Source: Symsagittifera roscoffensis
Lineage: Eukaryota > Xenacoelomorpha > Acoela > Convolutidae
DNA length: 64,000 bases
Reading direction: 5' to 3'
Assembly (NCBI RefSeq): GCF_963678635.1
Contig: NC_087063.1
Location: 7,348,386-7,412,385 of the forward strand
Each line of letters starts with the position of its first letter. Position 1 is the stretch's first letter. The notes beneath the pieces are model-generated. The model searched no databases. It had not been told where the DNA came from and saw nothing but the letters and a program-made list of their open reading frames with translations. Made by a program: the position numbers and the translations under genes. Below, piece after piece: positions 1-10,413 of the stretch.

Positions 1-963
1 TCATTACTCACATTTTGACGATGGCTCTAGAATCAGTCAAGTAAAATAACTATCGTAACTTAAGAAGTTTTCATGAAAATGTAGTTTTAACTCAAGTAGT
101 TTCATCAACTTAAATCATTAGGTAGCCTGATTGGTCGACCATCCCAGTCATGGTGCTCCCTGTTCCCGAACTAACACTCATGTATCAGCTCTGTCGCTGA
201 AAAGAAAGCTATACTTGAAATGTTTATTAAATGTTCAAATTTCGAATAGCAATTTGACTCTAGATTAAATTGTCTGTCCTTTTTTTTGCAGTTATGAACT
301 CGTTTCTTCTGATTTTCTGACTTTTTTTTCAGTTGCTGCGATAAAGGTGACCATGAAACAAGATATACTTCAAGATTTGACCGACTGGCACATACTCCGC
401 GGACTCAAAATCGATGTCCCCGTCGCGCGTTGTCGTTATGTCAATGAGCCTCCAGAGTTTAAAGTGGGTCTCAAAATACATTACCAGTGGTCATTATAGA
501 AGTTCGCTGTTGATAGAATCTTATCTACATCGTATCAAATAGTTATAAATAATAATACATTTTTAATCCAAGTACGAACGTTTTCGCTATAACTAGCGCC
601 AACAAATAAATTAACTTAAAGTCAAAGTATATAAAGTTAAAATGGTTCTTTTTAAAATCAAATTGATTAATAGTAAAGTTCATGAGTATCAAAGAATATT
701 TCATAATTATTTTAACGAATCTTCGGAATTTTTGTTTTTGGAGATATTTCATTCTCCAACACATGTTTGAAGTTTTTCCCAGTTTTCTCACCTTTTTGAA
801 GTTCTTTCTCTGGTTAAATTAAAAAATTCAGTCAATATGTATATTTTAATTGAATAGATAAAAATCGAGTCAAGCTGACATGCATAATGTCAGTATAATA
901 CTTTAATGAGAAACCTCGGCTCCCGTACTCGTTGCGAGTGTTCAGTTGCCGCTTGCGTTTACT
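1..963. repeat. Direct duplication, copy 1 (left end outside window)
   Basis: This block is repeated almost base for base at 7479-8442. The match starts at base 1, so the duplicated segment continues to the left of the window. It stops sharply at about 963, inside the 3' part of the Penelope-like endonuclease frame. The only differences I noticed are single substitutions and a one-base change in a T run. The right edge lies in coding sequence of a dead retroelement, so the copy was made after that element had inserted. Confidence 0.9.
353..499 (+). CDS. Exon-like 48-codon ORF inside the duplicated repeat
   Basis: A 48-codon frame begins MKQDILQDLTDW and ends at TAG 497-499. It follows a T-rich tract ending in CAG at about 332, which looks like a 3' splice site. 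A second pyrimidine tract ending in TGCAG lies about 40 bases further upstream. The frame is conserved in the duplicate at 7832-7978. A diverged relative near 3650-3670 keeps the words coding DWH after a CTTCAGGAG tract. I do not recognise the product. It may be an exon of a repeat-borne gene or part of the Penelope-like element's flanking module. Repeat location and short length keep confidence low. Confidence 0.25.
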   Translation: MKQDILQDLTDWHILRGLKIDVPVARCRYVNEPPEFKVGLKIHYQWSL

Positions 964-1970
964 TAAATGGAGGGCCGCCAATGATAATAATTTCTTAACG
1001 TCATCGTTGTTGTCAACTGATCGCCATTCAAATGCCTTCGATTGTCCAAAGCGTTCTGCGACATGCGTTCCTACTGGCGAATCACTCATGCGATGCTCTG
1101 TTATCCGTGTGATTAGATGTGGGCACGTTTGCCCGACATAGGTGGAACTACATTCACTATATATTTTTCTATAAACCACATTAGACTTCAGGTTGCAATC
1201 AAAAATTAACTTCAGCAACGGCAGGCAAGTTTTTTTGCGCGTTGTTAAAATGATCAGTACCGGGCTTGATCTTTGAAGTTTTCTTTCAATTTCAAACTTA
1301 AGTTTCCTCGATATTGTAGAGAAAACATCGGTTTGCCAATTTTCTCGCGACTGCTTTCAGTTTTTGCTTTTTGTGAACTTTTTGATGTTTCGTTTATGAC
1401 TTTTCCATTGTTCCACGTACTATTTTGACTTTTTGATGTCCAGGATTCTGGGTACCAATTTTTTTCCCAAATTTCTTCGTTGATTCTTAACGCTTCGTCC
1501 AAATTGTTCCATTTACTGGAACATCAAAACAACCTTTATATTATTCCTTCCACAGTGTTTTTTTTTTGCACTGGAGGGGTGCGCAGCTATGAAAATTCAA
1601 AATAGTTTCATTGTCAGTTGATTTTTGATACAATTTGCATGTGATCTCCCTTTGTTGATTTACTACAAAATTCATGTCCGAAAAAAGCAAGTTCACCTTT
1701 CTCGTTGGCTTTTTCTGTTTAAATTGTAAGTTCTTTTTCAATTAGTTCTTTTTATTAAGTAACGTGTTCCGGTCCGTTTTAACTGTACAAAAGATGTCGT
1801 CGTATCTTTCGAACAATATTTTTTCCTTCAATACTACAAGTTGAAATGTCTGGTAAATTACGACATGAATCAGAGTACCATACTAAATCACTGATATGCA
1901 ACTGAGATTGCCATACACAAATTGTACACCACTGATTACGCTCCAAATATTGAGCACTGAACTCTTCAAA
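828..1970 (-). mobile_element. Penelope-like retroelement copy A, broken (RT plus GIY-YIG endonuclease)
   Basis: Read on the minus strand, this gives the C-terminal half of a Penelope-like element protein in the expected order. The RT active-site region is at about 1830-1780, with YDD encoded at 1804-1796 where one residue of the usual YVDD is missing. A frame with VNQQREITCKLYQKSTDNE and NFHSCAP follows at 1741-1541, typical of the RT region after the catalytic motif. A linker frame lies at 1502-1254, and a GIY-YIG type endonuclease at 1218-832. The frames are separated by stops and shifts near 1745, 1540-1505 and 1265, so the copy is dead. A second, inverted copy lies immediately to the right. 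Family assignment rests on motif order, which is distinctive for endonuclease-bearing Penelope elements. Confidence 0.8.
832..1218 (-). pseudogene. GIY-YIG endonuclease domain of Penelope-like element
   Basis: This 128-codon frame is the endonuclease domain that sits C-terminal to the RT in most Penelope-like elements and nicks the target DNA for reverse transcription. The beta-hairpin region reads NVVYRKIYSECSSTYVGQT, with the YVGQT half of the GIY-YIG motif clear and the first half degenerate, as is usual in this family. The conserved arginine-helix follows as ITRITEHR at about residues 37-44. The later LNTRNE region near residue 92 carries the usual asparagine. The reading frame continues upstream without stop into LTTRKK at about 1245, so the ATG shown is not the true start. 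The 3' third is duplicated at 8311-8442. Confidence 0.75.
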
Positions 1971-1974
1971 TGCT

Positions 1975-2640
1975 TCTTAAGTTAGTCGTGACAAATGTTT
2001 ATTTCATAAGCAATGAAAAACGGTCAGAAGGATGGGTTAGCCATGGGTGTTTCCCTGGCAGTAAATTTGGCTAATAATTGGATGCAATCGTTCGAAAGAG
2101 TAATCATTGTTGAAAATGATGGCATAAAGCAATTAAAAACAACCATCTGAAAAATGTCCGAAATGCAGCAAAAATTTGTTTGGAACAGTAAAGGTGTTGA
2201 ATCGGAAAATTGAGAAAATTGAATTCATGCTAAGTGTCAAAATAGCAGTAACGATGAATTCCAAAAAATGGGCAAAATAATATGGTACTGTGAATTCTGT
2301 CGTAATTTACTACTCATTTCAACTTGTAGTATTGAAAGAAAACTGTTCGAAAGATACGTAGACGACATAAATTGTACATTAAAAGGGACCCGATCAAGTT
2401 ACTTAATAGGATGAACTCGTTGAATAAACTTTTTGGACATGAATTTGTAGTAAATCAGCGAAGGGAGATCCCATGCAAATGGTGTTAAAAATTAACTGAC
2501 AATGAAACTATTTTGAACTTTCATAGCTGCGCAGCCCTCCGGCACAAAAAAACATTGTGAAAGGAACAAAACAAAGGTTCTTTTGATACTCCAGTACATG
2601 GAACAATTTTGACAAAATTACTACCAAAGTACACCCCCTC
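1975..2640 (+). mobile_element. Penelope-like retroelement copy B, broken, inverted relative to copy A
   Basis: The plus strand carries a second RT fragment of the same family. At 2019-2150 the frame reads NGQKDGLAMGVSLAVNLAN, the RT motif that precedes the catalytic one (QxDGxAMGxxLAxxLAN). After a decayed interval, FERYVDD is encoded at about 2346-2366 with the complete YVDD active site. The following bases match the minus-strand copy A: the VVNQRREIP, TDNETILNFHSC and CxxLxxKK region is recognisable to about 2640. Stops and shifts break the frame. Copies A and B therefore diverge from a point near 1970 and form a long imperfect inverted repeat. The B copy lacks the endonuclease part. Confidence 0.78.
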
Positions 2641-2830
2641 CCCCGCACTCTCGAAATAAAAGCGCCGCCATGGCTAGATCGCGAATTATCTAAAACACGC
2701 AAACGCCGTTAAAACAAGGCTGGAAACTCAAGTATACCATTAGTTTTTATAAGACAGCGGACCTTTGATCCATTTCAGATTGATCAATATAAAACCCTCC
2801 TTATCTCAACATAACTGCGCAAAAAAACAC
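2640..2830. repeat. Dispersed repeat R1, copy 1
   Basis: This segment contains the words CCATGGCTAG, AACGCCGTTA, ACCATTAGTTTTTAT and TTTGATCCATTTCAGAT in that order, followed by CTCAACATAACT. The same ordered words recur at 6690-7015 and 7190-7478. It is non-coding. It abuts the right end of Penelope copy B and, in the third copy, the duplicated block starting at 7479. Confidence 0.7.
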
Positions 2831-2959
2831 TCAAGATTTTAAATTAAGTACTCCCATTATCAATGGGAGATTACTTTCCTGTCTGAAATCGAGGTCATCA
2901 GCATCAATATACTTGATACTGCCAAGTTAAACCATTAAAGGTAGTTTTTAAGATGCAGA

Positions 2960-3082
2960 TAGAGCAATTCGATCTATGATTTAGGTCATCAATTGTAGCT
3001 TCGCAACCGCCTTTTCAGGCAGACGCTAAGAAACCAAGGAATTGAATACACGGTTCCTCTCGTACTAAGTGTGATTACCCAA
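2960..3082 (-). rRNA. Divergent 28S rRNA 3'-domain fragment
   Basis: On the minus strand the sequence contains AGTACGAGAGGAACCG, the universally conserved sarcin-ricin loop of large-subunit rRNA. It is preceded by GGTAATCACACTT and followed, after a hairpin with GCCTGAAAAGGCGG, by TTGCGAAGCTAC. This is the order in eukaryotic 28S domain VI. Similarity fades on both sides, and the expected upstream and downstream 28S sequences are not recognisable. It is therefore a fragment, either a pseudogene or rRNA captured by a repeat. Its flanks are dispersed repeats, not ribosomal spacer. Confidence 0.75.
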
Positions 3083-3124
3083 GCATAGATCAGCCTGTTT
3101 TTCAGCATTTGGGCCTTCGCCTTT

Positions 3125-3286
3125 CTCAGTCTTTCTCTAACGAAAGCAAACTGAAGATCGAACACTTACATAATTTACTTAATTCTAGATTCGCGTCACT
3201 TCTCAGTCTTTCTCTAACGAAGGCAAACTGAAGATCGAACACTGCCCAACGCGAATCTAGAATCTAGAATTAAGTTAATTATGTAA
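3125..3286. repeat. Nested direct and inverted repeat next to the 28S fragment
   Basis: A 41-base word beginning CTCAGTCTTTCTCTAACGAA occurs at 3125-3165 and again at 3202-3242. An inverted pair lies at 3166-3195 and 3250-3286: TTACATAATTTACTTAATTC against its reverse complement, with a short internal TCTAGAA duplication in the right arm. The second direct copy thus forms the loop of a hairpin whose arms are about 30 bases. Confidence 0.85.
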
Positions 3287-3289
3287 GTA

Positions 3290-3740
3290 AAGCAACTCTA
3301 AAAGTTTTGGGGAATAACTAGTTTTAACTCAAGAAGCTTGTTGTCCTGGACCTTTGGGCAGCTTCACTCGTATACCTGCACAATGCAGGTTCTCTCTTGC
3401 CCAACGATGGCACTTTCGCAAGAATTTGCGACGTTCTCTGTCGGTAACAAGACCGTTCTACTTGAATTGATTATTTCCGTAAAATTGCAAGTAGTATTTT
3501 TGTTCGAGCACAATTTTTGGTCAACAAATTATGTCTCAAATGTTCTGATTTTTTGAATTATTTTTTCATTTGCCGCGGCAAAATTGAGCATGGCATGGTC
3601 GATTCGTTTTTTTTTCAAAAATTACTGTTTCCCCTAAACCAAGTTAAACTTCAGGAGATGACCGACTGGCATTATTATTGCTTTCCGTCTACAGACACAC
3701 ATACACTGGACTTGCATGTCAGCCTTTATCAGCATTGTAG
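3290..3740 (+). repeat. Diverged copy of the 40-400 repeat block
   Basis: The order of words matches the block at 40-400: AAGTTTT, TAGTTTTAACTCAAG, a proline-codon-rich stretch, TTTTCATTTGC, then CTTCAGGAGATGACCGACTGGCA. It is much more diverged than the 7479 copy. Short ORFs here look like chance frames. From 3740 to about 4670 I see no gene, only AT-rich unique sequence. Confidence 0.55.
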
Positions 3741-4676
3741 TTAGTACAAACTTGAACTGGTACGAGCAAAAAGATCTCGGAGGGAACCAATCAGTGATGA
3801 GGTGTTGTTTGCCCTGATCTACACCAGTGGAGAAAATGAAGCGCAAATTCAAGATTGTACTCTATAAAATGTCTGTTTTCAATAGCCTTTTGGAAGAATT
3901 TTCCTCCGAATTTCAGTAAAAATTTACATATACAAAGAGCAAATCATTCGAGCTCCCCTCTATGAAACCCAACATTTGGATTAAAGGATTCATCTGAGTA
4001 ATCCGGGTCTAAAAATTCCAGATTTCCACATCTGCACTAAGTTTTGCATCGTAATGAACACTTTCATGAATAAGAAGAGTAAAATAACTGCTCACGCGAC
4101 GTTGATTGTTTCTAGCGAAAAAAAAATCTGTGTAACGTTTTATTGAAAATGGTTAATTCTTTAATTTTTAAGTGCATTGAAAAACATAGGGCATATGAGG
4201 AAATCTGTATTTTTTAGGCCTGGATTACATCGGTAAGTCATTGAAACCAAATCTTGATAGTTTCATAAATGGTAGTTCTACCGTTTTGCTCTATGTAAAA
4301 ACTTCGAAGTTAGTGTCTAAAGTGGACATTCAAAACAGGCATTTTAGAAAGTTAAATCCTGAATTTGCGCTTAATTTTGTCCACTAGTGTACAATGAAAA
4401 ATGACGTATTGTCCTGACATGAGAGAGTTGAATATTCGAAGTCACCTGATGTCAAAAATGAGAGGATGCCAAAAAGGACACGTTGAAGGGCACCCCAAGT
4501 TCTGGAATCTCCTGCCATTGGAACCTCCTGACTCTGAACCTTCTCTTGAACCTCCGTTAAGTATTTCATCCTTTCATTGCTTCAATAGCATGCGTCCAAT
4601 AGCATTTTCGCTTATTGGCTGTATAAAAAACGCTAACTTGCGAACCTGTTCATGCTATTAAGGCTTAAACAAAAAT

Positions 4677-5144
4677 GGTCCTGGGAAGTTCAAACATTAG
4701 TACAACACTAGAGGTCCTGCGAAGTTCAGACAACTGCCCAACACTTGAAGTCCTGGGAAGTGCAAACAACTGCCCAACACAAGAAGTCTTGAAAATTTCA
4801 ACCACTGTCTGTCACTAGAGGTCCTGGGAAGTTCAAACAACTGCCCAACACTACGGTTACTGGGAAGTTCAGACAACTGCTCAACACTAGAAGTCCAGGG
4901 AAGTTCAAACAACTGCCCAACAGTGAAGGTCCTGCGAAGTTCAAGCAACTGCCCAACACTTGAAGTCCTGGGAAGTTCAAACAACTACCCAACAGTGGAG
5001 ATCCTGCAAAATTCAAGCAACTGCCCAACACTTGAAGTCCTGAGAAGTTCAAACAACTACCCAGCACTTGCGGTCCTGGGAAGTTCAAACAACTGCCTAT
5101 CACTTGAGTCCTGGAAAGTTCAAACGACTGCCCAACACTAGAGC
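4677..5144. repeat. 36-bp minisatellite, about 13 units
   Basis: A tandem array of a 36-base unit built on GTCCTGGGAAGTTCAAACAA followed by CTGCCCAACACTTGAA. The units differ by a few substitutions and small indels. Because 36 is a multiple of three, frames stay open in several phases on both strands. This produces repetitive 70-100 codon frames such as GSCLNFPGLQVL on the minus strand. No start context or splice signal suggests these are translated. Confidence 0.93.
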
Positions 5145-5947
5145 TTTTCAGTATTGGAAGTTCGAATAACTTGGGCAGGTGTTATAGCTTCCCAAGACCC
5201 GTTTCCAAAAATCTTTCAAATTGACATAACACTTTTTCTTGTTCCTGGCTGTTTCGTTATGAGTTGCCATCCTAAAAATCTGGTCGGTTTTTAAATTCCA
5301 GGTTACTTTTTAAGCTTTTTGAGCGGATTTTATGTAAAAAAAAATTAATTTTTTAAAAGCCGCCCAAGTAAGAGAATGAAATCTCTGGTAAGAAAGTTTT
5401 TACACCGACAAGGTCTCAACTACCATGTCCAAAAATCTTGCTAATAGCTGTTCTCACGCGTTTTTTCCCCAATTGTTGTTGATGTTGGAACTTTTATTTT
5501 TGTGGTATCTGTAGAAAAAGAAATTATATCTCCGGTCTACCCACCCAATCCGGCAAGCCCACCTCGAGTTCGTTATGGGACCTTACGCGTTTTTGTTCTT
5601 GTTTTTGATCTTTTTTCATATCAATAATGACTTGCGTAATTATAATGTAACCAAATAGGCGAAGTCGATTATTGAGTTACAGCAATAAGCCCCCTTTTTT
5701 ACAATTTCCAACTACAACCTTTATCTATACCAACCTTCTTATCTAACCTCCCCCCATAGCAAAAAAAAACCTTAAGCGCGATGGGTGCAAGACCACTCAA
5801 GAGAAACCCCGTAGAACCTGTTTCCCAACTCTGCTTAAGTAAAAACGTTTGGTCAAGTCGAAAATGTGAATGATGCCGACTGGTAACATTCATACTTATT
5901 GCCTATAGTAAAAGCTAGATGTTAACGATACCCGAATCACCATCGCT

Positions 5948-6012
5948 TCGCACACTGGTGGTCTCCTCTGGTAGTCACGCTCTGGTGGTCACCCTCTGGT
6001 GGTCCCACTCTG
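5948..6012. repeat. Short tandem repeat of CTCTGGTGGTC
   Basis: Four degenerate units of about 15-16 bases with the core CTCTGGTGGTC. The rest of 5145-6690 holds no gene I can support. A GGTTCGATCCC word at about 6525-6535 resembles a tRNA B box (see rejected items). Confidence 0.7.
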
Positions 6013-6689
6013 CACGCCTTTTCCCCAGTGGTTTCCGTTCTTGATTCCTCGATCTTCGATCCTCTTGAACTCCTTCCCCATCAAACTTGTCACCTTCCCT
6101 AGTGAAGCTTCCCAGTTGCTATCCAAAGTTGCAAGGCTATCTGTAAACTCTTTCAATGCCCCTTCTTTCCGACATCTATAAAAAACTGATACTACGATTG
6201 AATCAGTCGGTTTTATTGTGAATTAGGTTGAGTAAATTAACATAAAGTCCGATCCATCCAGTCTGGAAATCAAAGTCACTATCCAAATTTTGTTGGTTTT
6301 AGGGTTTTTTTTTTATTTTCCATTCTTTTCTTGTTTTTGTTTCGTTTTGCGATCTTTTAACCCTTTTTTGTTTTTCTAAGCCTCGTATTCAAAAGCGCAA
6401 CCAGAAAACTTTCTAAGTTTTTCCTAATAAGCTCTCACGGTTCGACCAGAAGGTGGACACGTTCCAGTTGAACCATACCACCGGTACTCTAGCATGGGCA
6501 TGTATCCTGAAGATTTAACAAGTGGGTTCGATCCCACAGTCACAATGTCGTAAAAACATCCGGCAGCGCTATAAAAACACTATGTAACGGTCGCCCGCTT
6601 AATTCACATATGAGGTTAAGATAAATAGGCCCTATAACCCTTGGCTCAAGGGTCAGGAACACCAAATCTTGTGTTTTTATCCCTCATTC

Positions 6690-7015
6690 TGTCTGTTTTA
6701 CCTCAGACCCAATTCGGTTGTCTTAAGATATGGGACATCGAGATCGTGCTACAGCTTCGCGGCTGCTACCAAAGTATCACCACTCCAGAAATAAGCACGT
6801 CACCATGCCTAGGTCTGTAAATATCTAAGACTCGCGAACGCCGTTAAAAACAGATTTTGGAACTCAAGTAAATACCATTAGTTTTTATTTGACACTAGAA
6901 CTTTGATCCATTTCAGATGGATCAGTCTAAAATCCGCCTTGTCAAAACATAACTCTATAAAATACACCCTGGCAATTATTTTCAATACGCAGAAACTGAC
7001 AGCGGCTTTAGAGTC
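6690..7015. repeat. Dispersed repeat R1, copy 2
   Basis: This is the first of two roughly 498-base tandem relatives. The word GGGACATCGAGATCGTGCT occurs at about 6731 here and about 7229 in the next copy, followed in both by ACTCCAGAAA, AAGCACGTC, AACGCCGTTA and TTTGATC. The right part, CAAGTAAAATAG and onward, resembles bases 40-130 of the window. Confidence 0.75.
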
Positions 7016-7189
7016 AACCAAGTAAAATAGGTTGGGCAACTCTATAAGTTTTAAGGAAGTTATTAGCTTTAACTCAGGAAGTTTTTAGTTGTTTGAACCA
7101 TTAGATCTCTTGATTGTTCGACCTTCCCAGTCAAGCAGCTGCTTGCTCCAAAATGTAACACTCACTTATCCATTCTTGATGTTCTCTAT

Positions 7190-7478
7190 GTTCTCATTCT
7201 GTCGGAGCCAATTCGAGTCGCTTAAGAAATGGGACATCGAGATCGTGCTAAAGGCTAAAGGCTACTACCAAAAAGTTCAACTCCAGAAACAAGCACGTCC
7301 CCATGGCTAGGTCGCTAAATACCTAAAATCGCAAACGCCGTTACAGACAGTGTTGGTAACTCAAGTAAAAACCATTAGTTTTTTTTGGACAGTGAAACTT
7401 TGATTCCTTTCAGTTGGATCAGCCTGAAAGCCGCCTTATCTCAACATAACTCTATAAAAGACACTCTTGCAATTACAT
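7190..7478. repeat. Dispersed repeat R1, copy 3
   Basis: Third copy of R1, directly joined to the second copy of the 963-base duplicated block. The junction suggests that R1 plus the block form one larger repeat unit whose left part, in the first copy, lies outside the window. Confidence 0.75.
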
Positions 7479-8442
7479 TCATTACTCACATTTTGACGAT
7501 GGCTCTAGAATCAGTCAAGTAAAATAACTATCGTAACTTAAGAAGTTTTCATGAAAAAGTAGTTTTAACTCAAGTAGTTTCATCAACTTAAATCATTAGG
7601 TAGCCTGATTGGTCGACCATCCCAGTCATGGTGCTCCCTGTTCCAGAACTAACACTCATGTATCAGCTCTGTCGCTGAAAAGAAAGCTATACTTGAAATG
7701 TTTATTAAATGTTCAAATTTCGAATAGCAATTTGACTCTAGATTAAATTGTCTGTCCTTTTTTTTGCAGTTATGAACTCGTTTCTTCTGATTTTCTGACT
7801 TTTTTTTTCAGTTGCTGCGATAAAGGTGACCATGAAACAAGATATACTTCAAGATTTGACCGACTGGCACATACTCCGCGGACTCAAAATCGATGTCCCC
7901 GTCGCGCGTTGTCGTTATGTCAATGAGCCTCCAGAGTTTAAAGTGGGTCTCAAAATACATTACCAGTGGTCATTATAGAAGTTCGCTGTTGATAGAATCT
8001 TATCTACATCGTATCAAATAGTTATAAATAATAATACATTTTTAATCCAAGTACGAACGTTTTCGCTATAACTAGCGCCAACAAATAAATTAACTTAAAG
8101 TCAAAGTATATAAAGTTAAAATGGTTCTTTTTAAAATCAAATTGATTAATAGTAAAGTTCATGAGTATCAAAGAATATTTCATAATTATTTTAACGAATC
8201 TTCGGAATTTTTGTTTTTGGAGATATTTCATTCTCCAACACATGTTTGAAGTTTTTCCCAGTTTTCTCACCTTTTTGAAGTTCTTTCTCTGGTTAAATTA
8301 AAAAATTCAGTCAATATGTATATTTTAATTGAATAGATAAAATTCGAGTCAAGCTGACATGCATAATGTCAGTATAATACTTTAATGAGAAACCTCGGCT
8401 CCCGTACTCGTTGCGAGTGTTCAGTTGCCGCTTGCGTTTACT
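7479..8442. repeat. Direct duplication, copy 2
   Basis: Near-identical to 1-963. It contains the second copy of the exon-like ORF (7832-7978) and the last third of the Penelope endonuclease frame on the minus strand (LNTRNEYGSRG at about 8420-8390). Homology ends at 8442, after which the sequence is unrelated to copy 1. Confidence 0.9.
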
Positions 8443-8934
8443 CCAATATGGGATCTGTAACGTCAACAACCGTTTGATGAGTACGCTCAAATTGTCCTGC
8501 ACAAACGTCTCCTTTATACTCTTTTTCTTAGAAAACATCCATCAAGATACTCAATTCGCAACCGGGACCCAAAAAGCCGAGCATCTCCAGAAGCTTCTTG
8601 GTCCTTGAGCCATCGTTCGCATGAACCCTTTCAGAATGTAGCTAAGATAGTTTCGCTTGCTTTAGACACAAAATTCGTCACAAGCATGTCAAGAGGACAT
8701 CACACAAAGATATCTTCCTAACTCCACTGCATTAAAAGAGTCTAAGACTGGTCTTCTTTTTCCATTGGTAGAATTTGCGATACTGATCTAGATATTTTGA
8801 AACGACAAGCTCGTTGATAGGCCGTGATGTTCAACATACTACTCTTAGCTTAAATTGCATTGTAATATTCGAGATCTCCAGACAGAGATCTTCATCAATT
8901 ACCATCAAAAAACTTATAACTTCTGGTATTGCAC

Positions 8935-9638
8935 TTAAAACCTGTCTGCAAGATCCGGCGTGAGAGCACGAAATTTCATCACCAGTAGCTTACGATTAGG
9001 AGCGGGTACCAGCATCAAAGTCACCTCGGCTATGAGTGATAAAAGGGCGTAGACTAATAGCAATGCCGGACACAGACATGCTTCGCCTTTTGAGGAATTC
9101 ATTACAATTTCCGTTCTATGCAGAAAAACTAATCTAGATTGTACTAATTCCTGCACCTCTATCATCAACGTGAACATCGTTTGAATGGTTTCCTACAACA
9201 TTTTCTGAGAAGACTCTTTCTGCATCATCTTTTCAAGGAGTCCCGTTGCATGAATGTGATCATTCATTCGAATATTAATAAATAAAGCATGCAAAGGACT
9301 TCTGATTTGATCGCAACTACAAAGGTCAGCTTTTGTTTGAGATCCACACGAAGTAGCACGTACAAGCGCATTTCCCGACAGAAGAACTGTGTGGAGGTGC
9401 TCACGAAAACCGCTAATATGCTTGCTATGGCTGCGCCCAGATCCTGCCTGTTGTATACAGCTAGACTTTCTGTAAGTTTCGAGACGCAAAACGCCTCCAT
9501 ATACCTAGGACCATTTTCAGACTCAATCATGCGCAGGCCATGACCTTCAGTTACATCATTTTTGGTATCAAAATTTTGACACCTAAATTTTTGCGAGTGG
9601 GAGTTGCTATTTAAAACTACTCGAAGATTCGGGAACAA
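8935..9638 (-). pseudogene. Decayed unknown protein-coding relic
   Basis: On the minus strand a 124-codon frame (9638-9264) overlaps a second frame that begins at 9489. The second frame runs to a single in-frame TAG at 9195-9193 and continues in the same phase to 8935, about 185 codons in total. The overlap of two open frames suggests one ancestral protein with a frameshift between about 9490 and 9264. The C-terminal part contains a hydrophobic stretch, ALLLVYALLSLIAEVTLML, that could span a membrane. I do not recognise the family. Being surrounded by mobile-element relics, it may be a transposon gene. Confidence 0.3.
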
Positions 9639-10413
9639 TTCGAAGACTCGGGAACTACTCGAAGACTCGCGAGCGTCTTTATAGGATACAAGATAACAAT
9701 TCCGTTTGTTTTCACACGCTAGTTGGCCCTAAGATTGTCTATTTTTGTACTCCTGGGAACTCCGTGATCTTCTTAGTCGTGGCGAGGAATAAATGGACTT
9801 CATGGATTTTCAGCCAATCGACGCATTTTTAATCAATCAAGCCGCAAGTCGTAGAACTTCAAGATGGCCAACTTCAACTCTTCCATTTGCTCAAATTAGA
9901 TCTCAGCTCTTGGAAAATCAGTTTTCATAGGTAAAACAAATAAAGAAATCTGGAAAACACTCCATCCTGGACTGATCGGCGGCTCGTCTATCTCTTTTCG
10001 CAAACAGAGGTTACTTGTTGACTGAGCTTCGCGCGCGGCAGAACTGTTCGCTACCATCTCAAAAGTCTTTGAGCGCGCATGGAAACTTCGGCTAACCTTT
10101 GAACTATCTTAAGAACCTCTGCGTACCAATCGAGCTCAGTCCACAAATTTTATTGCCAAGAACGGCGGTGTTTATGAAGTCCAAACGCAAAGCATCCACT
10201 CTGGACATTCTTGTTAGGCTCAATCAAATGTCACTGGAACATCTAATTCAGCTAGTTTTGTCCCAGTTGGAGGTCGTTATGTATCCCATTAATGCATATT
10301 TTTGGAAGTAGTGACAGGTTCATCTCAATCGTCACTTCTAGAAAAACCAACGCAGGACACTTTCAAATGCCGGTGTATTATGGCTTCAATCAATTAATAT
10401 ACCCGTTCACGCA

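Noticed and set aside
2508-2702. 64-codon minus-strand ORF
   Set aside because: Shadow opposite Penelope-like copy B and repeat R1.
4697-5141. Leucine-rich repeat-like protein in the minus-strand frames (GSCLNFPGLQVL)
   Set aside because: It arises from the 36-bp minisatellite, which is open in several frames on both strands; no start, splice site or flanking coding sequence.
6460-6550. tRNA gene or tRNA-derived SINE (GGTTCGATCCC B box)
   Set aside because: The T-arm-like GTGGGTTCGATCCCAC has a six-base loop, and no acceptor stem, anticodon arm or proper A box can be paired around it.
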